A stretch of 64,000 bases of DNA from NCBI GenBank assembly GCA_029844215.1, contig JAQGDG010000256.1:124001-188000 (forward strand), given 5' to 3'. This document shows, piece after piece, positions 10,897 through 21,712 of the stretch; within the stretch, counting starts at the first letter, position 1; every line of letters starts with the position of its first letter. The translations under genes were made by a program, and so were the position numbers. The notes under the pieces are model-generated. The model ran no database searches and was not told the DNA's origin. It saw only the letters and a program-made list of their open reading frames with translations. The DNA is from Przewalskia tangutica (taxonomy: Eukaryota > Streptophyta > Magnoliopsida > Solanales > Solanaceae).

Positions 10897-13800
10897 TGTC
10901 ACGACCCGAACCGGGCGTGGTAGTGCCTACCCGGCACCCAGTAGACATACATCAGAGTAATCAGCGGAATATAAAACAAGATATGAAATAATATGAAGTG
11001 AGAAACAGTTTATCTGAGAAAAGTTGCCTTTCGGCATATATATATATAAACTTGAACGAGCGATTACCTCCTTTACAAACTCTACCACAAAGATTACTCT
11101 GACTAAGAATGTTATAACAACAACGACGGACGGGGCCGCCGCCATACCCCGAATGTAAGTACTCTACAACAGGGGCTATACGAAAGATAAGCCTCGAGAA
11201 ACGGAGCTTCCCAAAATATTTGACTGTGATCCTAAGAGCGAGGATCGGCGACTAGTGTACCTACTGCGGCATGAGCGGCCAGAAGGAGGTCGATCTGACA
11301 GTGCAGTATGTGAAAGCGAAATCTCATAAATGAAATTATAATAGTCTATATAAAATGTAAGACATATATGATAACCAATTTACGATACACAATATAGCGA
11401 TCGTGTCAAGTCGGGACTCACGCCAAAGTCATCACTCAAATATAACCATGGGTCTCATGCCCACAATATCAATCATGCCGCGGAATTCCTTCCTCATTTG
11501 GCGATCCGTGATATAAAAGCACCAAGGAATACATGAACACGGGTCCCACGTGTCATAATAAACCGTGACGGTAAATGCGAAGGCATAGCCGACTACTAAA
11601 ACCACGGTACCAATAATGCCATAAAGCGTATCACGAGGTCTTTCTAGACCGCCACGTGATCGGCCGCTTCGCCCTCGGTATCAATGCGCGTCTAATCCTG
11701 CACTTACCGCACTCGCGTAGGCCACACATAGGCGCGCATGGTATTCCCGCGTCGGTAGCTACTCTCGGCATCGCCCCGACTCGTAGTCCGCGTGGCCACA
11801 TGACCGCGTGGCCACATAGACCGCACACTAACACGGAACTCGTAGCTCGCATAGGTCCCTGGACCCGCGTAGGTATTCTCGAATCATAGTCACACAATTT
11901 TGAGGTGTACCTCGCGTGAAGCGACTTAACCCCGGTATATCATGTCAAGAGGTGAGTGATATAATACTAACATAACGGCTTATCGTTAAACAACATAAGC
12001 ACAACAAGGGAAACCCCCTTACACAACCATCACAAGACACTAACACACGTAGCATCCTAACATGTTTACTTATCAAATCAACAAGAAAGTATTACAAGGC
12101 TATCACAAACCAACATAGTCAAGTTATTCACACAAGGTACTTTCTATTTTATGCCGACAAGTTCGGGTTTTTATCCCCAAAGTACTTCATACATTATCTC
12201 TTTAAAAAGATCATGTTTCTTTCACAAGAGTCACACGATACCCGTAGTACTAAACAATAAAGTGACTATCTTTTTAAGTAAACCAAAATAATTTCCCTTT
12301 TTAAAGACAAGTAACAACCTTCTTTTCCAAAAGTTCAAGTTTGCCTAAGTTCAATTACTCAAGTCTCTTATTTTCGAAAGGTTTCGTAGTTCATAGTCTT
12401 AATCACTTAATAATATAATTCACGTTTAAAACAATTTGAGAAACATATGCCTTATGTGTGAGTATGTTATTCTTGTTCATAACAATCTTATTAAAGCAGT
12501 CATGATCTAGGAAAAGTAATATCATTTTGTCTCATCTTAGCTTCTATGCAGATGGAGGTTTCTACTGGTTTTAATAATACTTAATTAGTCAATACATTTC
12601 CCTTTATTAGCGCTGCAGTGGTTTGTTCGATACTTATTCTCATTTCGAAATCAATATAAAGGCGTTCATAAACAATTAAGTAAACTTCCTTTTATCTCTC
12701 TTAAGTCGTTATACCTAACTTCCCATAAAGCTAGTATAACTCTTAAGCTTTTAAAACCAAGTATTATTCTTCTTCTTTCAAAACGATTCTTAATTCTTTG
12801 AAATACTTCAAGATTCTTATTATTTAGACTCAAGTCAAAAGACATCGCAAAGAAACCACGTTCATTAACACACGTCGTCTCGTACTATATATATTCTTTT
12901 AAAATATCATGCTCAAGAGGATAGGAAGAATCACATACCTCGCGGACGATTATCGACAAATAGCAAAACTCTCCACCGCTATAACCCGGCTAGCCTTGTC
13001 CACCTTTCAAGTAGAACATGCTACTCGCGGAACTTTCAACCTATAAAGGCCATATACGTCTATCAACGTCTAGACTACTCTGTAGAATATTCTAGCGAGG
13101 TTCTCTATTCTACGGAAAATCGGACAAGACTTCCCTGCAGACAAACTACACAAGTCTCAGTAAATACAGTCTATGTAAATCTGATTCAATCTTCTTTAAT
13201 ATTCTTCTGATGTGATTTCAGTTCAATTCTCTTCTTTAATATCCTTCTATATCTTATACTCAAATCTAAACTACTCTTATATGTTATCTCCAATTACAAT
13301 AGAAGGACAAGAGTATTTACCTCGATAAGCCTAAAATTATCCAAGTTTAAATGTCGATACTGAGCAAAGTTTAGCTCCTACTCTGGGCGCTCCAACCCGC
13401 TCCAAACAACCCTTAGAAGTTCTACGCAACTTCTTCTTAATACTTCAACCAACTATTAAGATTTTCCTTAGGGTTTCGTTTTGTGACTGAAGGGAAGTAT
13501 AGTAGTATTTCTGGGCTTTTAGTATAGGGGTAACCTTGGAATACTACAAGGTATTTGGGCCAAGGTATTTTGGAATAGTAACAATACTTGGAGAATACTT
13601 TTCTACCAAGGGGGGGTGTTTCGGCTAGCACTACTAGGAAGGGGGGGGGGGTGCTCTTGGACGAGAGCCTTTCAAAGGGGGAGAGGGATTTCAAGACTTG
13701 GGAAATGTTTAAGGGATGAAGATTTAGTCTTGCACTTGAGGGGTATTTATAGGGAAATCAATGGCCAAGATTAAGGCAAGTGGAGGGCAAGTGGAGGGTG

Positions 13801-14172
13801 TAGATTTGGACAAGTGTGTGTGAGTCCCACCTTATCCATCTACCACACAAAATATCTACAAAACATTGACCAAATGTTTTAGGCAACAAAAATGAACAAA
13901 ACGTGCTCCCATTCGTCCACCAATTCCGCCAACTTGAGGGTGACACATGTCGCCCTCTCGTTGGTCCAAAATATTTCATCTCTCAAAAAAATCCGTAAAA
14001 ATTATAAATGTCGCAACCGTAATTTTCCCTTCGCAAGGTCCGGAAAACGTTTCGTCGGAAAACAATTCTTTTCGGGGGTTGTGCACAAATTTCGACCCTT
14101 ATGCCTACTTAAGGCTTGAACTTTTGTACGTACGCCCTCACGTACATACTCTGAAAAATACGGGGTATAACA
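10897..14172 (-). mobile_element. Solo LTR 'H', 3,276 bp, inserted in LTR G
   Basis: On the plus strand it runs from TGTCACGACCCG to CGGGGTATAACA, so it lies in minus orientation, as shown by elements C and D with the same ends. It is flanked by the 5-bp duplication TTATG (10892-10896 and 14173-14177). There is no primer site or internal region, hence solo. A CG-rich repetitive zone lies at 11640-11900. A TA-rich (ATAT) block lies at 11035-11048. The conserved block described for several LTRs lies at 12475-12640. A G homopolymer of about 12 occurs near 13641. All ORFs within are low-complexity or shadow frames. Confidence 0.9.
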
Positions 14173-14177
14173 TTATG

Positions 14178-14395
14178 TATAGATGATTTTACCGCGTCCC
14201 AGAAAGGGCCGGGAAGTTTATGTTTAGATGATTTTACTGCGTCCCAGAAAGGGCCGGGTAGTTTATGTATATATGTTTACCGCGTCCTTCACTAGAGGGT
14301 CGGGCAGTTTATGACTAAGTGTTTACCGCATCCCAGAAAGGGTCGGAGTATATGTTCACCGCGTCATTCACTTGAGGGTCGGGCAGTATAGGTAT
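14178..14395. repeat. Minisatellite in LTR G, continuation
   Basis: The same ACCGCGTCCCAGAAAGGGCCGG family as 10735-10891, about five further units, some with TTCACT(A/T)GAGGGTCGGGCAG variants. Confidence 0.85.
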
Positions 14396-14397
14396 AT

Positions 14398-14600
14398 GTT
14401 TTCATGGACTTGTATCCATGAGGCGAGTATAGATACTCATGACAGAGTATATTTCCATGGACTTGTATCCATGAGGCGAGTATAGATACTCATGACAGTA
14501 TATGTTTCCATGGACTTGTATTCATGAGGCGAGTATAGATACTCATGATAGTATATGTTTCCATGGACTTGTATCCATGATGCGAGAGTATATGATAGTA
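14398..14600. repeat. Second minisatellite in LTR G, about 54-bp units
   Basis: Four units share CATGGACTTGTATCCATGAG, then GCGAGTATAGATACTCATGA. Each half contains a short inverted repeat (CATGGA/TCCATG; GAGTAT/ATACTC), so every unit can form small hairpins. The last unit is truncated. Confidence 0.85.
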
Positions 14601-15270
14601 TATGATTATATGGACAGTCATTCATGATTTTGATATGACTCTCATTTTTTAAAAAGGCGCAGTTGACTCTCTATTTTTATAAGGTACAGTTGACTCTTAT
14701 TTTATATGGCACGGTTGGATCTGGTATTTGATTTTCATACTTGTACCTGTCATCTTTTGGTCAGTTATGATCTTATTTACTGTAATTATGTTTACATACT
14801 TAGTACATTGTTGTACTGACCCCCTTCTCCCGGAGGCTGCGTTCATGCCCGCAGGTATAGGTTTAGTTTGGTGATCCGCGAGCTTAGGATCTTTGCTCAG
14901 CTTTTGGGATAGCTCCATTGTTCCGGGGCTTATCATTTTGGTACGATTTCTTTATTACGAGCTTATGTATATTCAGTGCAGCGGGGCCTTGTCGTCATGA
15001 ATTCTTGTTATACTCTTAGAGGTCTGTAGTCATGTGTGGGTTGGACGTGTGTACAGTTATAGCTCGTTTTGGATTTGTGTATATAATGGCAGTCTTGCCG
15101 GCTTTCCTATTTTATTATATGGGTTGTTATTACAGTTCAGGGGACATGATCCCTTTGTTATGTGAGTATGGGTTTTCTTAAGCTTCCGCTGGTTATATGT
15201 GATGTGTGAGAATAAGGGTGCCCAGATAAGGCACCAATCGCGGCCCGTCGGTTCGGGGCGTGACGTAAGA

Positions 15271-15872
15271 CACTAAGAAAGTATTTTGGAATTTCATCTA
15301 CGTTTTTTATTTCTATGGGATTTTCTGAATCGATTTTTTTATTAGAGTTTTGTGGTGTAGGTTTTGAATGGATTACTTTTATTAATTTAGAATCTTGTTT
15401 TTGTTTTCTTTCAATTCTTTTATTTCTAATTTTACTTCTTTTATTTCTTTTTGTAATTCTTGCTTCGTTATTATTTTGTTAGTCTTTCTTATTATCCCTT
15501 TATCATTGTCTAATACACATATGTGTTTTTCTTTTTCAATTTTTTCAGAAGAACTAGTCGTATCTATTTGAAGGGAAACATCAGGTCCTGTTCTGGTGTC
15601 AGAATCAGAATGATTATGTAATTTCATTTTACGGTATTTTGATGTATGTCCGTATTTAGGTTTATATTTTTAGGATTTATTTTACTTTTGTTGTAAAATA
15701 TTATTGTTATTGGAGTCATGTTTTAAAGTTTCTCTTGCTTGAGCCGAGAAATACAGAAGGCACAGAGGTGAGTCTTGTGAAACCGTTGCGTAGGCGAAAC
15801 TTCTACTCTTTTTTCAGTAGATTGTGGTGTATCCGGAACAATGGCCTCTGTATTAGAGTTGCTGGATGTTCC
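15271..15872 (-). pseudogene. EPRV minus copy: coiled-coil and degraded zinc-knuckle segment
   Basis: Minus-strand peptides align with the plus-copy region between the coat protein knuckle and the protease. 15627-15382 ends in a Lys/Glu-rich helix with QELQKEIKEVKLEIKELK, matching QELQKQVIQVKLEVKELK near 23780-23840. Just upstream, around 15660-15630, GHTSKYR marks the place of the CCHC knuckle (GHTSKYC in the plus copy), with its cysteines lost. The piece at 15872-15723 is Ser/Thr-rich and unassigned. Much of the coat protein body that should lie between this and 18893 is absent, so the minus copy has an internal deletion. Confidence 0.65.
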
Positions 15873-18800
15873 TGTCACGATCCGACCCCGGGCCCGCGAC
15901 TGGTGCCCTACCTGGGCACCCCTCTTGGTATACATCAGAGAATAGCAGCGGAACATACACAACTGATAAAAATGCTTAATATAAAATAACAACAGGCTAG
16001 CCGATAAGGCCACCTTCCGTAAGCTATACAAATAAAACAGTACATTTTTTCTTCTTTACAGCCCAAACCACAATGTGACTACAGACCTCTAAGAATAACA
16101 ACTCTGGCGGGACAGGGCCCCGCCATACCACTGAATGTACAACAACCGACAATACCAGGGATAAGCCTCCGAAATAAAAGAGCTTCTCAACAATCGAGCG
16201 GTGATCCTAGAGCGAGGATCGAACCTGTACTCTACTGCGGCGTGAACGCAGCCCTCCAAGGAGGCCGATAACATGTACCAAATATGTGGCCAGAAATCGT
16301 AATGAAATCATAAGTCTAAAATAAAACTGAGATTATGATAACTCGATTAACGATACGATTGCCTTACTAACAATGAGAGTAAATAGTAGTATACTTACAA
16401 TATAAAATATGAAGCTCACAATCAAAGCGGGACCACCCGCCCGATATCATTAAGCAATCCTACACTGGGACTATTTCACCCGTGATAGGTCGCGTGGACC
16501 GCGTGAGGTATTCCTCGCGTGGGACTATTTCACCTCATAAGCCCTTACGGACTCGCGTGAGGTATTCCTCGCATAGGTCGTATCCGCGCGTGGGACTATT
16601 TCACCGCGTAAGCCCTTGCGGACTCGCATGAGGTATTCCTCGCGATAGGCGTATCCGCCCGCACGTGGGACTATTTCACCCGCGTAAGCCGCGCGGACTC
16701 GCATTGAGGTATTCCTCGCGTGGGTAGCAAATCCATGGAATATGCAAATGCCACAAACCCAGGAATGACCGAAATGAATAATATACCACTAGCACAAAAG
16801 CTATCATACATAACATAAGCACTACTTATCACACAATATATAAGCAAGTTAAGAATCCCCTAACTTCTTATTATTCTTGTTCACATACACTCTCATTTTA
16901 GTTTACTTAAGGCACTAACATGTCTTTTATAAAGATCCGGGAATTTAACTCAAGTACTACATACTTCTACTCTTTAAAACAAATGACTCTTTTTAGTATA
17001 ACACTTCCAAGATACTATTAACCATAGTATCAAGTCGCAATTACGTTTCAAGACAAATCACAATACCTTTAGAAATAAAGTTAGGTTTCTAAATCAAGTG
17101 ACTCCTTTTCTTATAAAACCTTAGGCAATTGATGCCTTAAAATCAAATTGCCTTTCATTAAAACAAGTCATTTATCATACTTAAATTACTTAGAGTAAAC
17201 CACTCTTTTACTTTCCATAAAGCTATTATAACCAACTTCCCATAAAGCCGTTATACTAGCTTTATACATTAGCAACTTACATACTTCTTTATAACCAAGA
17301 GACTTAAACTTTCCAACAAAACAAGTATCAATAATACTTTCAACATACTTAAAGTCTCTTAACTTTTGAAAGCCAAGATATCCTTAATATTTAACAAGTG
17401 AGTTAATTCCCTAACTCAATCAACTTGGACATTCTTAAAATAAGCCCAGGATATCAACTGGACCTAGATTATCAAAATCTTGTACGTCTACCGTACTATA
17501 CATTTACAACCTATTCATGCTCAAGAGATAAGAAAGTTCCACATACCTCTTCGGTTTAATCCACCTGCTAAGTCCAATTCGCCGTACGTAGTATGTCAAC
17601 CTATAATGACCATAGTACGTCTATTAACATCTTACTTCAAACGTAGAATATTATAAGTGTAAAGTCTCTAAATTCTACGGAAAATCGGACAGCACCTCCT
17701 TTGTTTCTACTCACTTGCCACCTTTTTCAAGGCCGAATACAATAACCAAACACGCCACATTTAAGGCCCAATCAATGAAATCAACAATAGGGAATTACAC
17801 GCCTACTAGATGTGTAAAATTCCGCCCCACAAACGATATCAAACTAATACAACTACTAGGCCAATTCGGCAAACTTGAAGTACTATAACATCAATTCTAA
17901 TCCAATTTCCATTTCAATCCAAGTTGTTAGCATAACATGATATCAAGTCGCAATCGATTATACTACTATAATCTTCAAGTAAGTAACATGCGACGATTCT
18001 AGCAAACGACCAAATTGTAATCCAACTTTACATGGCTTACATTACATTTCGGATTTTAAGGCTACAAGCAATCCATAATACTTATAAACTTCAACACATA
18101 TACTTTATGCTAGCAACATGTAAAGCTAACAACAATATAAATAATCTTGTAACACTTTTAAGAGACAAGATTATACCTCAACAAATCTTAATCCGACTCC
18201 AAATCCGAAGTCGTTCCTTAGCAACTTAGAGCCTCTTCAAGACACTTCAATCCGCTAGTTGAGACCCTTAAAACAACACCAACAATTTCCTTCAAACTTC
18301 CAAATCAAAACCTAGAAAGCAACTAGATTTTCACCTTGCGACTAATACGAAAACTCTCATTTTCCGAGATTTTTCTATTGAGATACACTTACAATACACT
18401 CATGAACCTTGGTTTAAAGTGTGGAGCTTAAAGAACAAGAAACAAAAAAAAATTCCTTTTCAAAATAGCTTGAACCCGAGAGCAATTTTAGTGAGCTCTT
18501 CAATTTCTTGAAAATTTGGCTAAGTGTTAAGCTTGTTTTGCTACTACTAGTATTATATAGCACAAAGGAGGGTCAAGATGCAAACAAATGGGTGTCCTAG
18601 ATGAGTTTCACATGGATCCTAGCCAAGTGGCATTGACTAAGTCAACAATATCAAGCTATTTGTCTTTGCAAGACTTGTTCATCCTAACATTGGTCAAATG
18701 ACCATATTACCCATGCACATTTCGTCCATGACCATAAAGGGGGGTGACACATGTCGCCCTCCCGTTCGTCGCAATATTTCGTTTTCCGACAATTTCATAA

Positions 18801-18892
18801 TTCCGATAAATTTTTACTCGTCTCAAACCTTAACATTTTTGAGTTCTTACGTACGTTCTTAGAAACATATCCTGAAATTCCGGGGTGTAACA
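15873..18892 (-). mobile_element. Solo LTR 'I', 3,020 bp, in the EPRV minus copy
   Basis: Ends are TGTCACGATCCG and CGGGGTGTAACA, flanked by the 5-bp duplication GTTCC (15868-15872 and 18893-18897). It is in minus orientation by the same criterion as H. It lacks internal sequence. A CG-rich tandem array occupies about 16484-16735. It shares the TTCCATAAAGC/GTTATA motifs (17213-17266) with the other LTRs but not the longer conserved block of H, C, D, E and F. It is younger than the virus copy it splits. Confidence 0.9.
16484..16735. repeat. CG-rich tandem repeats inside solo LTR I
   Basis: About four imperfect units share GTGGGACTATTTCACC, then GCGGACTCGC and TGAGGTATTCCTCGCG. Unit length varies from about 55 to 70 bp because of small indels at CG-rich positions. 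Confidence 0.75.
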
Positions 18893-18897
18893 GTTCC

Positions 18898-19610
18898 AAT
18901 TGTACTTAATTGGTCTTGTATAGATTGAACAAATTCAGACTTACTTTGTTTGATATTATTAATACTATCTTTGGATACCTGAAAGGGTTTGAAGATTGGG
19001 CTTTTTAATTTTATTTCCTTAGGTGTTTCTTGGAAACCGATAGTGACTATAGGGTGTTTCTTTATGTAATTTTCGATTCTATCTAATTGTTTCCCTATGG
19101 TATTTAAATTAACATTAGTAAAGTTATTTTGTGTAATGATGTTTTTTGTATTTGTTCTTTCATCTTCTGAATGTGTTTTAAAAGGAAATGCGTCTATAGA
19201 GCATCCATGGACGTTAAGTTTAATCCCTTGTAGAGGAGGGTGGTTGGACTGGATTTTTCTAGAATCAGTTAGAGTTTCCCACTCCTGTGTCTTATTCCTA
19301 ATTGTAACGGAATTTATTGATTTAGGAAAAGGAAATTCTATGGAGTTTTGATATTATATTTTGAACCAGTCAAAAAAGGGAATATTTATTCCATTCTTTT
19401 TTATGAATTCATAGAATTTTTCTTGTATTTGTTTTCGCGTATTTAAGATGTAAAGAACCAAATCCTTTTTTCAAGGTTTTATTTTTCATAAAATTATTTA
19501 TGAAGGAATTTTTTATCAATCTGAAGTTCTTCAATATCATTGTGAGAGTTGTTCATGACTAAAAGAATTTTGGGGAATCTTTCTTTCTTTTGGTTTCTTA
19601 CGGGACTTTT
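18898..19610 (-). pseudogene. EPRV minus copy: N-terminal coat-protein-region fragment
   Basis: Two matches are visible on the minus strand. Around 19610-19330, peptides correspond to plus-copy residues near 22000-22230 (KRIWFF motif and following). Then 19300-18898 encodes a segment with NFTNVNLNTIGKQLDR at 19125-19078, a motif I associate with the region before the coat protein core in solendo-/petuvirus-like polyproteins. That segment appears to be missing from the plus copy. Stops interrupt the frame. Confidence 0.55.
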
Positions 19611-19614
19611 GTTT

Positions 19615-20290
19615 ATTTGTCTAAAAAATGAGCAGTAGATATATTGAGTATATTTGTGCACCAGTTTATTTGCCTTTGCCGAATAGAAATATTTAAATTA
19701 ATGTTATCTAGTCTTCGATATAAATTAAAGATTTTATCTGTAATTATCTTATAGCTATCTAACGACCTAATTGGTACTAATCTTGAGTAATAGCTTATTA
19801 AATTTTTAACTTCAATTTTTTCTTTGAGTAATTTTCTTTTAATAATTGAATGTAACCACTTGGTTGAGTTAGATGCTACGAAAAGATGGATGCTTTTTCA
19901 TTAATAGCCACGATATCTCATCTTGGTATTGACCTTTGTTTTTCTTATTCTGACTCAAATTTGAGCAGTGGACATACTGAGTGCATTAGAGCACCATTCT
20001 AGTTGTCTTTGTTAGTCAGTAATGTTTAAATTACTGTATAGTGCTACGATTTTAGAAAGGATCACTTTCCTAACAATTTCTTTGTTATAGCTATCTAGTG
20101 ACTTGGAGGGTACTAATTTTGAGTAATAACTTAGTAGATTTAGAGCTGGAGTTCTCCTTTTTGAGAATTTTCTTTTAATTTTTAAGTGTAGCCATTTGAT
20201 TGAATTAGCATAATTTATGCTATGGAATGAAGGATGAGTTTTCATTCAGGTTTTGAGGTATCTCATGGAAAGATTTGTTTTGAAGAATGG
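19615..20290 (-). repeat. Diverged direct duplication of about 320 bp in the EPRV minus copy
   Basis: The blocks at about 19635-19925 and 19965-20250 are related copies. Each encodes on the minus strand a KWLH...IKRK segment followed by L(I/L)SYYS(R/K)LVP and LDSY. The copies differ by many substitutions. The longest open piece is 20245-20012. I do not recognise this protein. In this copy it occupies the place where the plus copy has its movement protein, which I cannot find on the minus strand. Confidence 0.55.
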
Positions 20291-20336
20291 TAAGATTAGA
20301 AATTTGTAAGTTCGGTCTTAGTAACTACTTTCGGTA

Positions 20337-20675
20337 TTTCTCAATTATCAATATACTATTCAAAATCGTATATGACAATTTCTTCGAAATTTATTATCTT
20401 CTTTGAATCTATGGAAGAAGATGATCCAAAATCATAAGAAGTAGTTCTACGGAGAAAAGGATCCATGTATATGGAATCCTATTTTAAGTACCCTTACCTT
20501 CCTACAACCCACACCGAGACCGTATACCCTGGGTATTCGTCTACCTTACACACGAGGACTTACAATAACCCTATGCCCTGATTGCTCGGAATTCTAGGAT
20601 TTAGCCAACTCAGAAGGTTCACCCGTGGGAAAATTTATCCGGGAATCTAAACAGGGATTTCATCTGATCTGATAT
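20337..20675 (-). repeat. Left arm of the central EPRV palindrome
   Basis: This arm is the inverted counterpart of 20690-21025, about 88-90% identical by eye. Both arms contain the viral leader and a conserved ATGGATCCTTTTCTCCGT start (here at 20469 on the minus strand). The arms are separated by a short spacer around GATATAGAGAGATATGATAT. Confidence 0.9.
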
Positions 20676-20689
20676 AGAGAGATATGATA

Positions 20690-21025
20690 TCCAGATCAGA
20701 TGAAATTCCTGTTTAGATTCCCGGATAAATTTGCCTACGGGTGAACCTTCTGAGTTGGCTAAATCCTAGAATTCCGAGCGATCAGGCCATAGGGTTACTT
20801 TAAGTCCTCGTGTGTAAGGCATACGAATACCCAAGGTATACAGTCTCGGTGAGGGTTGTAGGAAGGTAGGCGTACTTAAACTAGGATTCCATATACATGG
20901 ATCCTTTTCTCCGTAAAACTACTTCTTATGATTTTGGATCATCTTCTTCCATGGATTCAAAGAAGATAATAAATTCTGAAAGAAATCGTTATACAAGATT
21001 TTGCAAAATCAATAGATAATTGAGA
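20690..21025 (+). repeat. Right arm of the central EPRV palindrome
   Basis: Counterpart of the left arm, carrying the leader of the plus copy. Loss of similarity at about 21025 marks where the minus copy was rearranged. Confidence 0.9.
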
Positions 21026-21704
21026 AATACCAAAAGTAAAACAGATTTCACTATTAAAACAGAAAAAATAGATATCCAACTAACAAAACCCTTTGAAACA
21101 ATTCAATTACTTTCTCAAAATTCTTTGAAAAAACATAGAGAAGGAAATTATAAATACATACACATTGGTTTAGTCCAAGTAAGGATAAAATCCCTTACTA
21201 AAGAAGGATTAAACACTTCAATCCTTGCTATCTTAAGAGATGCAAGATTCACAAACTTTGAAGATTCCCTGTTAAGTTCGGTTGAGTCCAGTCTCTGCAC
21301 AAGACCAATCTCTTTTGATTGTTACCCAAACTTTTCAGTTTCTCTAAATGATAAAAATATCCAAAAATCTCGTCTTACAGATTAAGACACACAATTATCA
21401 GATGCTTGAAGGATCTATTCCTGTAGAATTAATTTTTAAAATTCATTATAAAGCTATGACTTCTGCTTTTGCCACAAAAGTCAGATACCATAGTAAGAAA
21501 GGTGAAACCCTTCTTTTACAAACAGATCTTTCCAGATCCAACACAGTAATACCACGACCTATTAGATGGAAATCCATTACCCTACCAGAAGAATGGATCC
21601 TGGAAGGTATAGTTAAACCTAAACACTTAGAATCTGAGCAACCAAATACCCATCTTAGAGAAATAACTCAATACCAAGATGGTAGAGCCAGTCTCTCATT
21701 TTAA
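20897..21704 (+). pseudogene. EPRV plus copy: movement protein, broken
   Basis: Caulimovirid movement protein of the 30K superfamily, which forms tubules through plasmodesmata. The likely start is ATG 20897, which begins MDPFLRK and is shared with the minus copy. The frame is closed by TAA at 21017 and reopens at 21020. The core spans 21150-21340 (YKYIHIGLVQVRIKSL, then RDARF), the region matching the family's most conserved part. A frameshift near 21350-21385 moves it to the next frame (21348-21704), which continues with QIKTHNYQMLEGSIPVE. It is followed within 10 bp by the coat-protein-region ORF. The in-frame stop and frameshift rule out function. Confidence 0.8.
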
Positions 21705-21712
21705 GAAGATCT

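Larger units (their letters stand above)
8427..15265 (+). mobile_element. Solo LTR 'G' (chromovirus-type), split by another solo LTR
   Basis: The ends are TGTTACACCCCG and GGGGCGTGACG (the usual CA end mutated to CG), flanked by a 5-bp duplication TAAGA (8422-8426 and 15266-15270). The LTR sequence is continuous across 8427-10896 and 14178-15265, about 3.56 kb net, so it is a solo LTR left by recombination within an LTR element. Read on the plus strand it starts TGTTACACCCC and ends GGGGCGTGAC, the 5'-to-3' orientation shown by elements C, D and F. It interrupts the pol/protease region of the EPRV minus copy and is therefore younger. Interior ORFs (for example 9851-10045 and 10557-10168) have no recognisable product. 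Confidence 0.85.

Noticed and set aside
11631..11897. Overlapping ORFs on both strands in a CG-rich zone
   Set aside because: The zone is a CG-rich tandem part of solo LTR H; the peptides are low-complexity and the same zone in D and F does not keep the frames.
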